Shown here: positions 1 through 8,617 of the stretch, piece by piece
How positions within the stretch are numbered: the first letter of the stretch is position 1
How the letters are laid out: every line of letters starts with the position of its first letter
Assembly: GCA_964342305.1 (NCBI GenBank)
Contig: CAYFGK010000013.1
Location: 12,317-76,316, forward strand
Length of the DNA: 64,000 bases
Direction of reading: 5' to 3'
DNA from: DT-110 sp964342305
GTDB taxonomy: Bacteria > Bacteroidota > Bacteroidia > Chitinophagales > Saprospiraceae
Notes under the pieces: model-generated
Told to the model about the DNA's origin: nothing
Database searches by the model: none
The model's input: only the letters and a program-made list of their open reading frames with translations
Position numbers and translations under genes: made by a program

Positions 1-37
1 CAACGTATTCAAAAACTAAGAAAGACCACTTTATATT

Positions 38-520
38 ATGTATAAATTTCTGGTAGCAAACGGTCAACGGCTGGCGTTTGGACTAGGGATCCTGATCACA
101 GCGATCTTCCTGTTCAGCGTTATCGGTGGCCTAGAACAATACAACGAACTTCCTGAGGAAGATCAGATTACCACGTCGATCTTTAATGCCGGTATCACCG
201 GTGCGGTCATTTTGATCATCGTCGCTGCGGCTGCTCTGATACTCTTCGGTCTGTTCCAAGTGCTATCCAACCTGAAAGCGTCTCTGAAAGGGATTATCGG
301 TCTGGCTGTATTATTGGTAGTATTCTTTATTGCCTTTTCTTCAGCCAATGGCGACGCTGCCGCCGAGATTACTCCTATCAGTAACTCTATTGAACGGGTT
401 GGTGGTATCGCACCCGGGAATTTGAAGTTCATTGGTGGCGCCATCATTACGGCAATGGTATTGATTGGTACTGCCTTTGCATCCTTCATTCTCGCGGAGA
501 TCATTAACTTCTTCAAATAA
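38..520 (+). CDS. Small four-helix membrane protein upstream of exbD
   Basis: A 160-aa hydrophobic protein with about four predicted membrane segments (roughly residues 10-32, 48-75, 83-103 and 130-155) and no recognisable catalytic motif. It ends 6 bp before the first exbD gene, so the two are almost certainly co-transcribed. Small membrane proteins of unknown function commonly sit between exbB and exbD in Bacteroidota Ton/Tol-type loci; an exbB gene would be expected just upstream of the window edge. The first 37 bases are leader or the end of an upstream unit. A role as accessory subunit of the ExbB/ExbD proton channel is inference from position only. Confidence 0.75.
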   Translation: MYKFLVANGQRLAFGLGILITAIFLFSVIGGLEQYNELPEEDQITTSIFNAGITGAVILIIVAAAALILFGLFQVLSNLKASLKGIIGLAVLLVVFFIAFSSANGDAAAEITPISNSIERVGGIAPGNLKFIGGAIITAMVLIGTAFASFILAEIINFFK

Positions 521-526
521 ATCATT

Positions 527-1087
527 ATGGCACGGACAAGCGCTAGAGATCGAATGAAGAACGAGATTAATGCTGGCTCTATGGCCGACATTGCCTTCTT
601 GTTGCTCATCTTCTTTCTCGTTACGACAACGATTGTGGAAGACAAAGGGATTACAGTGAAGCTGCCGCCGTGGTCTGAAGAAGAACCGGATATTCAAAAG
701 CTGAAAGAACGCAACGTGTATTCGGTGCTGGTGAACGCCAACAATGAACTCCTCGTACGTGGTGAACCCATGCGCGTTTCCGAACTACGGAACAATGCCA
801 AGGAATTCATCGCGAATCCGAACAATCGTCCGGATTACTCCGAGAAGCCCACGATGGCCATTATCTCTCTCAAAAACGACCGGGGTACGGAATACAAAAC
901 CTACCTCTCCGTTTACAACGAGCTCAAAGGTGCATACAATGAGCTCTGGGATGATCTGTCGCGGCGAAAGTATGGTGTCCCTTACAGTGATGACTTGCCT
1001 CTGGCTCAGCGGAAAGCCATTAAGGATGAAATTCCGATGGTACTTTCCGAAGCTGAACCAACCAACTTTGGGGAGGACGGTCAGTAA
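527..1087 (+). CDS. exbD: Biopolymer transport protein ExbD/TolR family (first copy)
   Basis: A 186-aa protein with the ExbD plan: short basic cytoplasmic N-terminus, one membrane helix (about residues 18-40) and a periplasmic domain. The helix carries the family's essential aspartate in the context SMADIAFLLLIFF (D near residue 20), used for proton-driven energy transfer to TonB or TolA-like partners. The periplasmic part is longer than in E. coli ExbD (141 aa), which is common in Bacteroidota. It lies 6 bp after a small membrane protein and 69 bp before a second exbD, indicating an operon. Its likely client is TonB-dependent import such as the SusC protein encoded further along the window. 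Confidence 0.9.
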   Translation: MARTSARDRMKNEINAGSMADIAFLLLIFFLVTTTIVEDKGITVKLPPWSEEEPDIQKLKERNVYSVLVNANNELLVRGEPMRVSELRNNAKEFIANPNNRPDYSEKPTMAIISLKNDRGTEYKTYLSVYNELKGAYNELWDDLSRRKYGVPYSDDLPLAQRKAIKDEIPMVLSEAEPTNFGEDGQ

Positions 1088-1156
1088 ATTGGCGGCTGTC
1101 GTCGAAAACGCCATTTATTGCATCAACAGCTGTAAAAGGCACTAAAAACGATCACT

Positions 1157-1633
1157 ATGTCTAAATTTTCTAAAAAACAGGGTAAGGCGGAACCAGAGGT
1201 TTCTACCGCATCCCTGCCGGATATTATCTTCATGCTCCTGTTCTTCTTTATGGTGGTAACCGTATTGCGGGATGCAGAGTTGAAGGTTAAAGTAGTTACT
1301 CCTTTCGCTACGGAGTTGACCAAGCTGGAAGAAAAGTCTTTGGTTAACTACCTGTACATCGGAAAGCCGGTACAAAAATTCCAGGCAACCTACGGTACCA
1401 AACCCCGCCTCCAGTTGGGTGATAAGTTTGCCACCGTTGCGGAAATACCGCTGTTCCTGGAGAAGCACAAGGTTAAAATTCCCGAGGCCAAACGTCCCAA
1501 AATTACCTCCTCCCTCCGGGTGGATGGTGAAGTAACGATGGGTGTGGTTCAGGATGTTAAAACCGAACTGCGTAAAGCTGGCCAGCTGAAGGTGAACTAC
1601 TCGGCTAAGAAAGATCCTAATTCCAGGAATTAA
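1157..1633 (+). CDS. exbD: Biopolymer transport protein ExbD/TolR family (second copy)
   Basis: A 158-aa second ExbD-type protein. The membrane helix (about residues 20-42) contains the conserved aspartate in SLPDIIFMLLFFF, followed by a periplasmic domain. It differs in sequence and length from the upstream copy, so this is an old paralogue pair rather than a recent duplication. Bacteroidota loci often carry two exbD genes, and their products may form a hetero-oligomer with one ExbB; that is family knowledge, not shown here. Transcription ends at a strong hairpin about 30 bp after the stop. Confidence 0.9.
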   Translation: MSKFSKKQGKAEPEVSTASLPDIIFMLLFFFMVVTVLRDAELKVKVVTPFATELTKLEEKSLVNYLYIGKPVQKFQATYGTKPRLQLGDKFATVAEIPLFLEKHKVKIPEAKRPKITSSLRVDGEVTMGVVQDVKTELRKAGQLKVNYSAKKDPNSRN

Positions 1634-1654
1634 TTTCCTGATCTGGATATCAAC

Positions 1655-1690
1655 AAAAAAAGCCTTTCCGTACTGCGGAAAGGCTTTTTT
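1655..1690. terminator. Bidirectional intrinsic terminator
   Basis: Perfect stem GCCTTTCCG / CGGAAAGGC (1662-1670 with 1676-1684), a 5-nt loop, an A-run on the left and a T-run on the right. It lies between the convergent exbD (+) and DUF4293 (-) genes and can terminate both. Confidence 0.9.
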
Positions 1691-1708
1691 GTTTTGACCA
1701 ATTATCTC

Positions 1709-2146
1709 TTATCGAAGGCGATCCATGGAGCGCACCAACTTGTCATCCTTCTTGATGAGCCGGTAAGCAATACCGGTAAGGATCAAGGCCAGGATAGGTA
1801 AGAATGTACCAATGCCAATGGCAAAATCAAAGGTCAGTTCGGGCACATCCTGCGAAAGTAATACCCCGGCAACTAGCACAGCTGCCAAAATCAATACCAT
1901 AGTGGTAATGGTGAGACGCATTTGTGCTTTGCGATTGCGAAATAAGAAAATAGTAATCAATGCGAGTAAGCCAGCCAGCCCAAAGACCGCCATATTGGCG
2001 GGATGATCCAATACGGAATACTGGCCATCCGCCAGAAAGTCGGATTGTTCGACCTCCTCAGTGGCTCGTAAAAAGGGAAATGCATACAGGGTACCTAACG
2101 ACCCTGTTGCCAGTAAGAGCAATAGGGATTGCATCCTTTGTATCAT
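1709..2146 (-). CDS. DUF4293 family membrane protein
   Basis: A 145-aa protein with four predicted membrane helices and the N-terminus MIQRMQSLLLLLA typical of the Bacteroidota-restricted DUF4293 family, whose function is unknown. A hydrophilic loop (about residues 28-48) follows the first helix. It is a single-gene unit: the 3' end abuts the shared terminator at 1655-1690, and a TATATTTG -7 element lies just upstream on the same strand at 2164-2171. Family assignment rests on N-terminal sequence, length and topology. Confidence 0.8.
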   Translation of the reverse strand: MIQRMQSLLLLLATGSLGTLYAFPFLRATEEVEQSDFLADGQYSVLDHPANMAVFGLAGLLALITIFLFRNRKAQMRLTITTMVLILAAVLVAGVLLSQDVPELTFDFAIGIGTFLPILALILTGIAYRLIKKDDKLVRSMDRLR

Positions 2147-2163
2147 GAGTATTCAATTTTGGG

Positions 2164-2171
2164 CAAATATA
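2164..2171 (-). promoter_or_regulatory. Bacteroidota -7 promoter element (TATATTTG)
   Basis: On the minus strand this reads TATATTTG, an exact TAnnTTTG match, 17 bp upstream of the DUF4293 start codon. The predicted 5' leader is only about 10 nt. No convincing -33 TTTG is visible. Confidence 0.55.
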
Positions 2172-2185
2172 CCTAAACTTGAAGA

Positions 2186-2220
2186 ACGGTACACGGTACA
2201 CGGTGGACGGTACACGGGGC
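2186..2220. repeat. Tandem heptamer tract, unit ACGGTAC
   Basis: Five head-to-tail 7-bp units: ACGGTAC three times, ACGGTGG once and ACGGGGC once. The tract sits in the divergent intergenic region between the DUF4293 gene and the FAD oxidoreductase. The unit shares the ACGG core with the tract at 33526-33581. Confidence 0.85.
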
Positions 2221-2308
2221 ACACCATACGGATAAACCTTTCAAGACAAATCATCTCTTCGGTCACTGCATTCTCTACAGTCCCAAGGATACCTCACACC
2301 TGATTACG

Positions 2309-2316
2309 TACCTTTG
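2309..2316 (+). promoter_or_regulatory. -7 promoter element (TACCTTTG) very close to a start codon
   Basis: TACCTTTG matches TAnnTTTG exactly and ends 4 bp before the ATG at 2321. If it is the promoter for the oxidoreductase gene, transcription would begin at or next to the start codon, giving a nearly leaderless mRNA. It could be a chance match. Confidence 0.4.
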
Positions 2317-2320
2317 TATC

Positions 2321-3478
2321 ATGAATGCACAAACTGACCACCCACCCAGCTTCTGGGAACGAGAAGCCTTTTTGACCCATATTGATTTCCTCATTATCGG
2401 AGCAGGTATTGTGGGGCTGAACGCTGCTCTTTTTTTGCGAAAGCAAAGACCACACGATCGCATCGTAGTGCTCGAGCGGGGTGGGCTTCCCCTGGGAGCA
2501 AGTACCCGTAATGCGGGGTTTGCCTGCTTTGGCAGTATGACAGAACTGATCGATGATTTGTCGCATCAGGATGCCGCCGAAGTCTGGGGGCTTGTGGCCC
2601 GGCGGTATAAAGGGCTTGGTGTCCTTCGGAAAACCGTAGGTGACCAGCAGCTCCGGTACGAGGCTTGTGGAGGCTACGAAGTATTCACTGCAGATCAGGA
2701 AGAACTCTACCAACAATGCCTCGACCAATTGCCCTACTTCAATCGGGAAATGGCCGGTATCACCGGAGTCGAAGAAACCTTCCGGCCGGCCGATCACCTC
2801 ATCCAAAAACTAGGCTTGCGGGATGTATCCCATTTGGTCATCAATAACGGAGAGGGTCACCTGCATCCTGGATATATGGTGCGAACGCTGCTGAAAATTG
2901 CCGCGCAACAGAATATTGAAGTGCGTACGGGAGTTGAAGTACGCAACCTGCAACCCCATGCTAATGGGGTAAGCCTGGAAATCAATCGCGGGTGGCCCCT
3001 CGAGGCCAACCGGGTTTTGGTGGCCACCAATGGATTTGCCCATCGGTTACTTCCCCGTCTGCCCCTCAAACCGGCCAGAAATCAGGTGCTGATCACGCGG
3101 CCTATTCCGGGATTGCGATTGCGTGGGACTTTCCATTACAATCAGGGGTATGTTTATTTTCGCGACGTAGGCGACCGATTACTGCTGGGAGGAGCCCGCA
3201 ATATGGCCGCCGAAGAAGAAGCAACCGATGCCTTCGGAACGACTGATGTAATTCGTGAAAGCCTCCTGAGGTTTGCCAGCCGCCATTTGTTCCCCGGGTT
3301 GCCGGAGACTCCCGTTGAGCAATGGTGGAGCGGGATCCTGGGAGTAGGGGAGACCAAGAAACCCATCGTAGAGATGGTGGATAACCGACTGGCGGTGGCC
3401 GTTCGGCTGGGAGGAATGGGGGTTGCACTCGGCAGCTTGTTGGGAGAAGAAGGTGCCCGCCTATTAATGGATTGTTAA
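2321..3478 (+). CDS. FAD-dependent oxidoreductase, DAO (glycine/D-amino-acid oxidase) superfamily
   Basis: A 385-aa flavoprotein. An N-terminal Rossmann motif GAGIVG (residues 27-32) and an acidic strand end (VVLERG, about 49-54) bind the ADP part of FAD. The following STRNAGFACFGS block resembles the flavin-contacting loop of DAO-type amine and amino-acid oxidases, and the C-terminal GGMGVALGS stretch closes the FAD site. Members oxidise glycine, sarcosine, D-amino acids or similar amines; the substrate cannot be read from the sequence. There is no signal peptide, so it is cytoplasmic. It stands alone, with a DUF4293 gene divergent upstream. Confidence 0.85.
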   Translation: MNAQTDHPPSFWEREAFLTHIDFLIIGAGIVGLNAALFLRKQRPHDRIVVLERGGLPLGASTRNAGFACFGSMTELIDDLSHQDAAEVWGLVARRYKGLGVLRKTVGDQQLRYEACGGYEVFTADQEELYQQCLDQLPYFNREMAGITGVEETFRPADHLIQKLGLRDVSHLVINNGEGHLHPGYMVRTLLKIAAQQNIEVRTGVEVRNLQPHANGVSLEINRGWPLEANRVLVATNGFAHRLLPRLPLKPARNQVLITRPIPGLRLRGTFHYNQGYVYFRDVGDRLLLGGARNMAAEEEATDAFGTTDVIRESLLRFASRHLFPGLPETPVEQWWSGILGVGETKKPIVEMVDNRLAVAVRLGGMGVALGSLLGEEGARLLMDC

Positions 3479-3544
3479 ACAGACCCCGTCGAACCGGACA
3501 TTTTGCGATCTTGGTCGTTTCAATAGAAAATTATACTTACTGAA

Positions 3545-5419
3545 TTGATTAATTGTCGACGTATATCGGTTCTCAAATATATGCTATGGGCGGTCGGGAT
3601 GCTGTTCCTGGCTACCAGTCTGCATGCCCAGCAGACAAGGCCCGCTAATCCCCGGCAAGACACCTCCGGTGGGCAACGCATTGAGATCCTGTGGTCCGAT
3701 AGCCTGTTGGTAAGGGACCGCGGCGATCAAAAAATCAACGAACTGATCAATAATGTCATACTCAAGCAGGATAGCGCCTACATGTACTGTGATTCGGCCA
3801 TCCTGATCAATGAGATCGACCTGTACGCATACGGTAATGTAAGCATTCGCCAGGGAGATTCGCTCACCGTTTTTGGCGACAGCCTGATCTATAACGGACG
3901 CACTCGCAAAGCCAAACTTAGTGGACAGGAAGTGGGTCTGGCGAATAACGAACAACAGCTCTTTACTCAGCGACTGGATTACGACCTCAATACCAAGATT
4001 GCCACTTACCGCAGTGGGGCAACGCTGGTTAATGAAGAAACTCAGCTCAGTAGTAGGGTCGGTTATTACCACGTCGAAACGGATATGGCTTATTTCAAGG
4101 ATAGTGTAGAGGTGACCGATGAAGATTTCGAACTCCGTGCCGATACCCTGGTGTTTTCGGTCGAACGGCAAACGGTATTTTTTGCGGGACCTACGCTGAT
4201 TACCACCGATAGTGCCCGGATCTATTGTGAGGATGGCTTTTACGATACGGAAAACGGGCAAGCCGAGTTTGCTCAGAATGCTCAGTACGTGAAGGCCGAT
4301 CAGCGGGCGACCGCTAATTTGATCCGGTACCGTGAGGAGAACGGTGAGTACGAACTCGAAGGAGATGCTTTGGTTAAAGACTCTACGCAATTGGCCATTG
4401 CTGATTTCATCCGGTACCGGGAAGCAAATGAAAGTATTTATATGCGCGGCAACGCCCGCTATCGGGATGCGGATCAGGACATTGAGGCCGATGAAATTAC
4501 CTACGATGGGGAAACGGGCCGCTATGCGACCCGGGGCCGGTCCAGGGTTAGTGAAGACCCCCAAATATTACAAGCTGATCAGATCGACTTCCTGGAAGGT
4601 GATGATGGTGGATACGGCGAGGCCACAGGACGTGTTGTCTGGCAAGACACTTCCGCGGATCTGACCATTCGATCCGATAGTGCTATCTACCAACGCGAGC
4701 GCGATTACCTTAAAGCAATGGGTGGTCCCCTCGGCCGGCCGGAATTGATCACGGTATCGGAAGGTGATTCCCTGTATTTGGCTGCCGATACCCTGATCGG
4801 ACAACCCGCGGATACGCTCACCAGTGATTCCCTCGAAACCGATACCAGTCGTATTTTACTAGCCTACCGGGATGTGCGCATCTTTAAAAGCGACCTGCAG
4901 GCGATCAGTGATTCGGTGACCTACCACACCGGTGACTCCCTATTTGCTTTCTACGGTAATCCGGTATTGTGGTCAGATACTTCCCAATTTAGTGCTGACA
5001 CTATCTATATGCGTTTGCGGAATGAACAGATCGATCGGATCTTTTTGCATGGCAATGCCTTTATTGTAAATATATCCGACGGGCAATTTTTCAATCAGAT
5101 AAAAGGGAAGTACATCGAGGCCATCTTCCGCGATAATGAACTGAGACGCATGGATGTCTCGGGTAATGCCGAAACGATCTACTATGCCAAGGATGATGAC
5201 GGAGGCTATGTTGGCGTGAACAAGACGATTTGCAGTGAGATGGTTTTGTATTTTGGAGCTAATGAGGTGGAGCAGATTAAGCTCTTCAAACAACCGGACA
5301 GCAGTATCACGCCCATGAAACAGGCGGATCATAACACATTGCGCCTGGATGGCTTCAAATGGCTTACCGAAGAAAGACCCAAAAGTCGTATGGACCTGTT
5401 CACCGGATTACTGGAATAA
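3545..5419 (+). CDS. OstA/LptA-like LPS transport protein
   Basis: A 624-aa exported protein with a signal peptide (cleavage probably after LHAQ, about residues 27-29). The mature part is a chain of beta-jellyroll-type repeats with recurring SDSAIY, ADTLVF and ADFIRYRE motifs, characteristic of the OstA-like N-terminal domain of Bacteroidota. In this phylum such long periplasmic proteins are thought to take the role of LptA, bridging LPS from the inner membrane to LptD. It lies 3-12 bp before a TPR-SH3 gene, so the two are probably co-transcribed. A start slightly downstream (near codon 10-14) is possible, because the first residues are polar before the hydrophobic core. Confidence 0.85.
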   Translation: MINCRRISVLKYMLWAVGMLFLATSLHAQQTRPANPRQDTSGGQRIEILWSDSLLVRDRGDQKINELINNVILKQDSAYMYCDSAILINEIDLYAYGNVSIRQGDSLTVFGDSLIYNGRTRKAKLSGQEVGLANNEQQLFTQRLDYDLNTKIATYRSGATLVNEETQLSSRVGYYHVETDMAYFKDSVEVTDEDFELRADTLVFSVERQTVFFAGPTLITTDSARIYCEDGFYDTENGQAEFAQNAQYVKADQRATANLIRYREENGEYELEGDALVKDSTQLAIADFIRYREANESIYMRGNARYRDADQDIEADEITYDGETGRYATRGRSRVSEDPQILQADQIDFLEGDDGGYGEATGRVVWQDTSADLTIRSDSAIYQRERDYLKAMGGPLGRPELITVSEGDSLYLAADTLIGQPADTLTSDSLETDTSRILLAYRDVRIFKSDLQAISDSVTYHTGDSLFAFYGNPVLWSDTSQFSADTIYMRLRNEQIDRIFLHGNAFIVNISDGQFFNQIKGKYIEAIFRDNELRRMDVSGNAETIYYAKDDDGGYVGVNKTICSEMVLYFGANEVEQIKLFKQPDSSITPMKQADHNTLRLDGFKWLTEERPKSRMDLFTGLLE

Positions 5420-5421
5420 AA

Positions 5422-6192
5422 ATGACCCGCATGAGAAAAGGTATACTTCTACTGTTTATGGTTGGCCTGACCCAGGTTGCCTTGCGGGCGGAGACAACGC
5501 CCCGAACCGCTATGCAGGCGGCAAATGAGGCCTATCAGGCAGGAGATTTCCAGGCTGCTATTGAACAATACCAGGCTCTTCTGGATCAGGGCTATTATTC
5601 ACCGGCTTTATACCACAATCTGGGTAATGCGTGGTATCAGCTCGACCGACCGGGAATGGCAGTCTTAAATTACCAGCGTGGCTTGCAACTGGCACCTGCT
5701 GACCGGGGCTTCCGCCAAAATATGGAGCTTATCCGGGAGGGGTTTTCCGAGCCCATCGTTCCCGTCCCTGAGTTTTTTTTACTGCGGTGGTGGAAAAATG
5801 CCCAACGCCTGCTGGGCTCTAATGGCTGGGCACTAGCCGGCCTTTTATTCGTCTGGGGTGGATTTGCCGGTTTGGCGCGTTGGCGCACGGCTCCTGAACG
5901 ACCACAACGGAAGAAGGCGTTTCTGGTCGGAGTCTCCCTCCTGATTGCTTCCGCACTTCCGGTAGCTCTGGCACTCACTGCTTTCCGGGTGGATACCTCC
6001 CGGGATATGGGAGTAGTGATTGATGGGGCACCTTCATTATACCAGGCTCCTGACGACCGTAGCGAAACCCGGCGCCAACTGGAACCGGGCGTCACTCTGG
6101 ATATTCGTGATCAGATCGGAGAGTGGGTGAAAGTGCGCCTGGTCAACGGGGAAATCGGTTGGGTTCAAAACACCGATTTCGAGAAAGTATAA
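5422..6192 (+). CDS. TPR and SH3-domain membrane protein (BatE-like)
   Basis: About 256 aa from the ATG at 5422 (a second in-frame ATG at 5431 is equally plausible). Order: signal peptide, TPR repeats (motifs ANEAYQAGDFQAAIEQY and LYHNLGNAWYQLDRPG), two membrane helices, then a bacterial SH3-like domain ending in EIGWVQNTDFEKV. This resembles BatE of the Bacteroidota aerotolerance (Bat) cluster, but no batA-D genes are present here, so the BatE label is tentative. The start is placed downstream of the longest open frame because that frame would overlap the OstA gene by about 60 bp, whereas 5422 begins 3 bp after its stop. Confidence 0.75.
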   Translation: MTRMRKGILLLFMVGLTQVALRAETTPRTAMQAANEAYQAGDFQAAIEQYQALLDQGYYSPALYHNLGNAWYQLDRPGMAVLNYQRGLQLAPADRGFRQNMELIREGFSEPIVPVPEFFLLRWWKNAQRLLGSNGWALAGLLFVWGGFAGLARWRTAPERPQRKKAFLVGVSLLIASALPVALALTAFRVDTSRDMGVVIDGAPSLYQAPDDRSETRRQLEPGVTLDIRDQIGEWVKVRLVNGEIGWVQNTDFEKV

Positions 6193-6197
6193 TCAAC

Positions 6198-8606
6198 TTA
6201 AGGTCTCAAAACGATCAGACGGTCCGTCATTTTTTGCCCCTCGAAGGTGAAATGCACGAAGTACACACCGGCAGCCAAACGCTGCACGTTAACCTCTTTT
6301 TCGTACCTGCCTTTCGGCAAAAATTGATCCCTGCTCAGCGTCTGGACCAGTCGCCCCGAAACCGTTCGTATATCCAGGGAATAGGTGCCCGAATCGGGGA
6401 CCGTAAACGCAATGGTACTATTCGACAGTGCAGGGTTGGGTTGTATGCGTAATCCGATTTTTCCGATCGGGCGGTGGGGAGATGTTTGCACCACCGGCTC
6501 CTCCGGATTAGGTGGTGGAGCTGGTGTCGGCGCTGTGGGTTCATTCGGTGTTTCACACTCCATGATCAGGGCCTGCAATTCACTGTTGGGCCCCGTTTCA
6601 AAACCCGGTTTAAAAATGATGCGTTCACCGGCAATGAGCACTGTCTTTGAGCCGGGGGCCAGTTTTCCGTCGGCGATAATGGTGGTTTGTGCAGTATGCC
6701 GACCGTAGGGGATGGTGCCCGTAATGACGGTATCCTCGGTTGTACAGTTATTGGTTAATTCGGGAGAGCCCTCGCAATTACACCATTCATTATATCGGTC
6801 GTTGGCCGTAAACGGATCGCCATCATCACAGGTTGTACCCACATCCGGGCACTCGAAAACATCGAATTGGACCTCTGCTAGTCCACTGCAATCGTCTCCG
6901 TAATTCTCCAGGGCAGTAAAGAGCAGATAGCGCGCGCCTATGCCCGAGAGAGCATCAATATCGAAACCGGTATAATCGGGCTGTCCGGTAGCTTCGTTCC
7001 AGGTGAATACACCGGCCTCTGTCCAGACTGATCCATCGAGGGAATAGTCAATGGCCACCCTTTTAAATCCGCGGTGGGTGTTATTGACGGCATTGTAATT
7101 CCAGATGTGCAGATTCTCTAAGAGGTAAATATCCCCCAAATCGTATTCGATCCAGTGACTGTTCCCGCGGGCTGGATTGGGACTCGGTTCGGGAGAGCAA
7201 CTTGACCAGCTGTCTTCGGGTTGGTTGGAGTGGGTGCCTTCGTCGGCACAGGAAGCATAGGGGATGTAATCACTACTGTTACTGCAATCCGCATCAATGC
7301 AGGGCGTACCGACGCATTGGCAGTCGGCATTGTACTGATCATCGAAGGTAAGCGGATTGCCATCATCACAGAGGGTCCCCTCGGGTACGCAGGCCGTCTC
7401 ACAGGCGTAGGCATGGAGATAGTGACCATCAATGACCTGCCAGTCACCCGACACCGAGTAGGGCGTTTTCCACTGGACCGAAAAGAAATCCCAGCCCCAG
7501 TTGTCCTGATGGAGTACCTCTACGTAGTATAATCGATCCTGAATGAGCCAGATGGGTTCCGAGGTTTGCCCCGGTTCTTCTGCATATTCGGTCCGTTCGG
7601 ATTCGTCGTCCAGGCGGGCGATCTCCATTTGATCGTACGAAAGGCTATCACTGTAGCCGAGGTAGAGCCGAACCTGATGTTCACCAGTTACATTGAAGGA
7701 GTAGAAACCACTTTCCGGTGGTCGCAACCAGGCGCGAATCCGGGAGCCATAGTTATCGTCCCGGTTGAGGGGGCCCCGGAGTTCTTCCAGGTACTCGCTA
7801 TGGGAAGGTGCACCGGGGAAATGCTCATCCACCAGCAGCTCATCTATGAACCGGCTGTAGATCGAATCATAATACAACGCCTGGACAGAGCCGGCCGGTC
7901 CCACACAGGGGTCATGGTACAGCGTATCCGGGACACCCAGGCAGTGGCAATTCCCATCCTCCTGATCATTGCTCGTGTTTGGGTCACCATCGTCACAGGG
8001 AGTCCCTGCCGGCAGGCAGGTAACCAGGCAGGCATCCTCGTAGATATACTCTGAATGTATGAGTTCCCATTCGGCCGTATCGGGCATGGATGGCCGGCGC
8101 CAAAATACACTACCGTGGTCACCGCCACTGCCTTCCTTATACCCAATCCAGAAATAATAATAATCACCTGCCTGGAGGTAGACGGGATCCGAGGTCTGGG
8201 AGTCGTATTTATCGTGCTCGTACTGTCCGGTCCAGCCGTTGAACTCGGCGAGGGTGGTCAGGGTATCGCCCGCACCATCCAGGGTGAACTGGAATCTCGA
8301 ATAATCGTCGCCTGTCAAATTGAAGGTGTAGTATCCGGTTTCCGGTGCTCTCAGGAATCCTTGCATGGTCCCCATGAATTGCTCGTAGTAGTTCAGGGGC
8401 GATTGTATAGCGTGAACGGTCTTGGTGACCGTGGGGCCTTGTGGATAATGCGGTTCGGCGGGCATCTCATCGAACGCCACTCCTCGCACGTCCCCGTACA
8501 TGCGCCATTGGACCGTTCCGGGTTCACCGAGGCAATCGATCGTAGGTGTTTGGGCCCACCCAATAGTGCTAAAAAAGAGGGTAACTAGTGTTGCAAATAC
8601 TCTCAT
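6198..8606 (-). CDS. Secreted T9SS protein with two PA14 domains and a discoidin-like domain
   Basis: An 802-aa exported protein: signal peptide ending in GWAQ; PA14 domain 1 (about residues 30-190); a cysteine-bearing CDDGDPNT motif; PA14 domain 2 (about 235-395); CDDGNPLT; a discoidin/F5-8 type C-like domain (about 455-605, core HWIEYDLGDIYLLENLHIW); CDDGDPFT; a short beta segment resembling the gold-standard PGFETGPNSELQA spacer; a proline-rich linker; and a C-terminal T9SS type A sorting domain (about 725-802). PA14 and discoidin domains bind carbohydrates, so it is likely a surface adhesin or glycan binder without a catalytic domain. It starts 11 bp after the DUF1501 gene and is third in the DUF1800-DUF1501 operon. 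Confidence 0.85.
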   Translation of the reverse strand: MRVFATLVTLFFSTIGWAQTPTIDCLGEPGTVQWRMYGDVRGVAFDEMPAEPHYPQGPTVTKTVHAIQSPLNYYEQFMGTMQGFLRAPETGYYTFNLTGDDYSRFQFTLDGAGDTLTTLAEFNGWTGQYEHDKYDSQTSDPVYLQAGDYYYFWIGYKEGSGGDHGSVFWRRPSMPDTAEWELIHSEYIYEDACLVTCLPAGTPCDDGDPNTSNDQEDGNCHCLGVPDTLYHDPCVGPAGSVQALYYDSIYSRFIDELLVDEHFPGAPSHSEYLEELRGPLNRDDNYGSRIRAWLRPPESGFYSFNVTGEHQVRLYLGYSDSLSYDQMEIARLDDESERTEYAEEPGQTSEPIWLIQDRLYYVEVLHQDNWGWDFFSVQWKTPYSVSGDWQVIDGHYLHAYACETACVPEGTLCDDGNPLTFDDQYNADCQCVGTPCIDADCSNSSDYIPYASCADEGTHSNQPEDSWSSCSPEPSPNPARGNSHWIEYDLGDIYLLENLHIWNYNAVNNTHRGFKRVAIDYSLDGSVWTEAGVFTWNEATGQPDYTGFDIDALSGIGARYLLFTALENYGDDCSGLAEVQFDVFECPDVGTTCDDGDPFTANDRYNEWCNCEGSPELTNNCTTEDTVITGTIPYGRHTAQTTIIADGKLAPGSKTVLIAGERIIFKPGFETGPNSELQALIMECETPNEPTAPTPAPPPNPEEPVVQTSPHRPIGKIGLRIQPNPALSNSTIAFTVPDSGTYSLDIRTVSGRLVQTLSRDQFLPKGRYEKEVNVQRLAAGVYFVHFTFEGQKMTDRLIVLRP

Positions 8607-8617
8607 GGGTCGTGGGG

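Noticed and set aside
3584..4564. 326-aa minus-strand frame opposite the OstA-like gene
   Set aside because: The plus-strand frame has a signal peptide and family repeats; the antisense frame has no domain or context.
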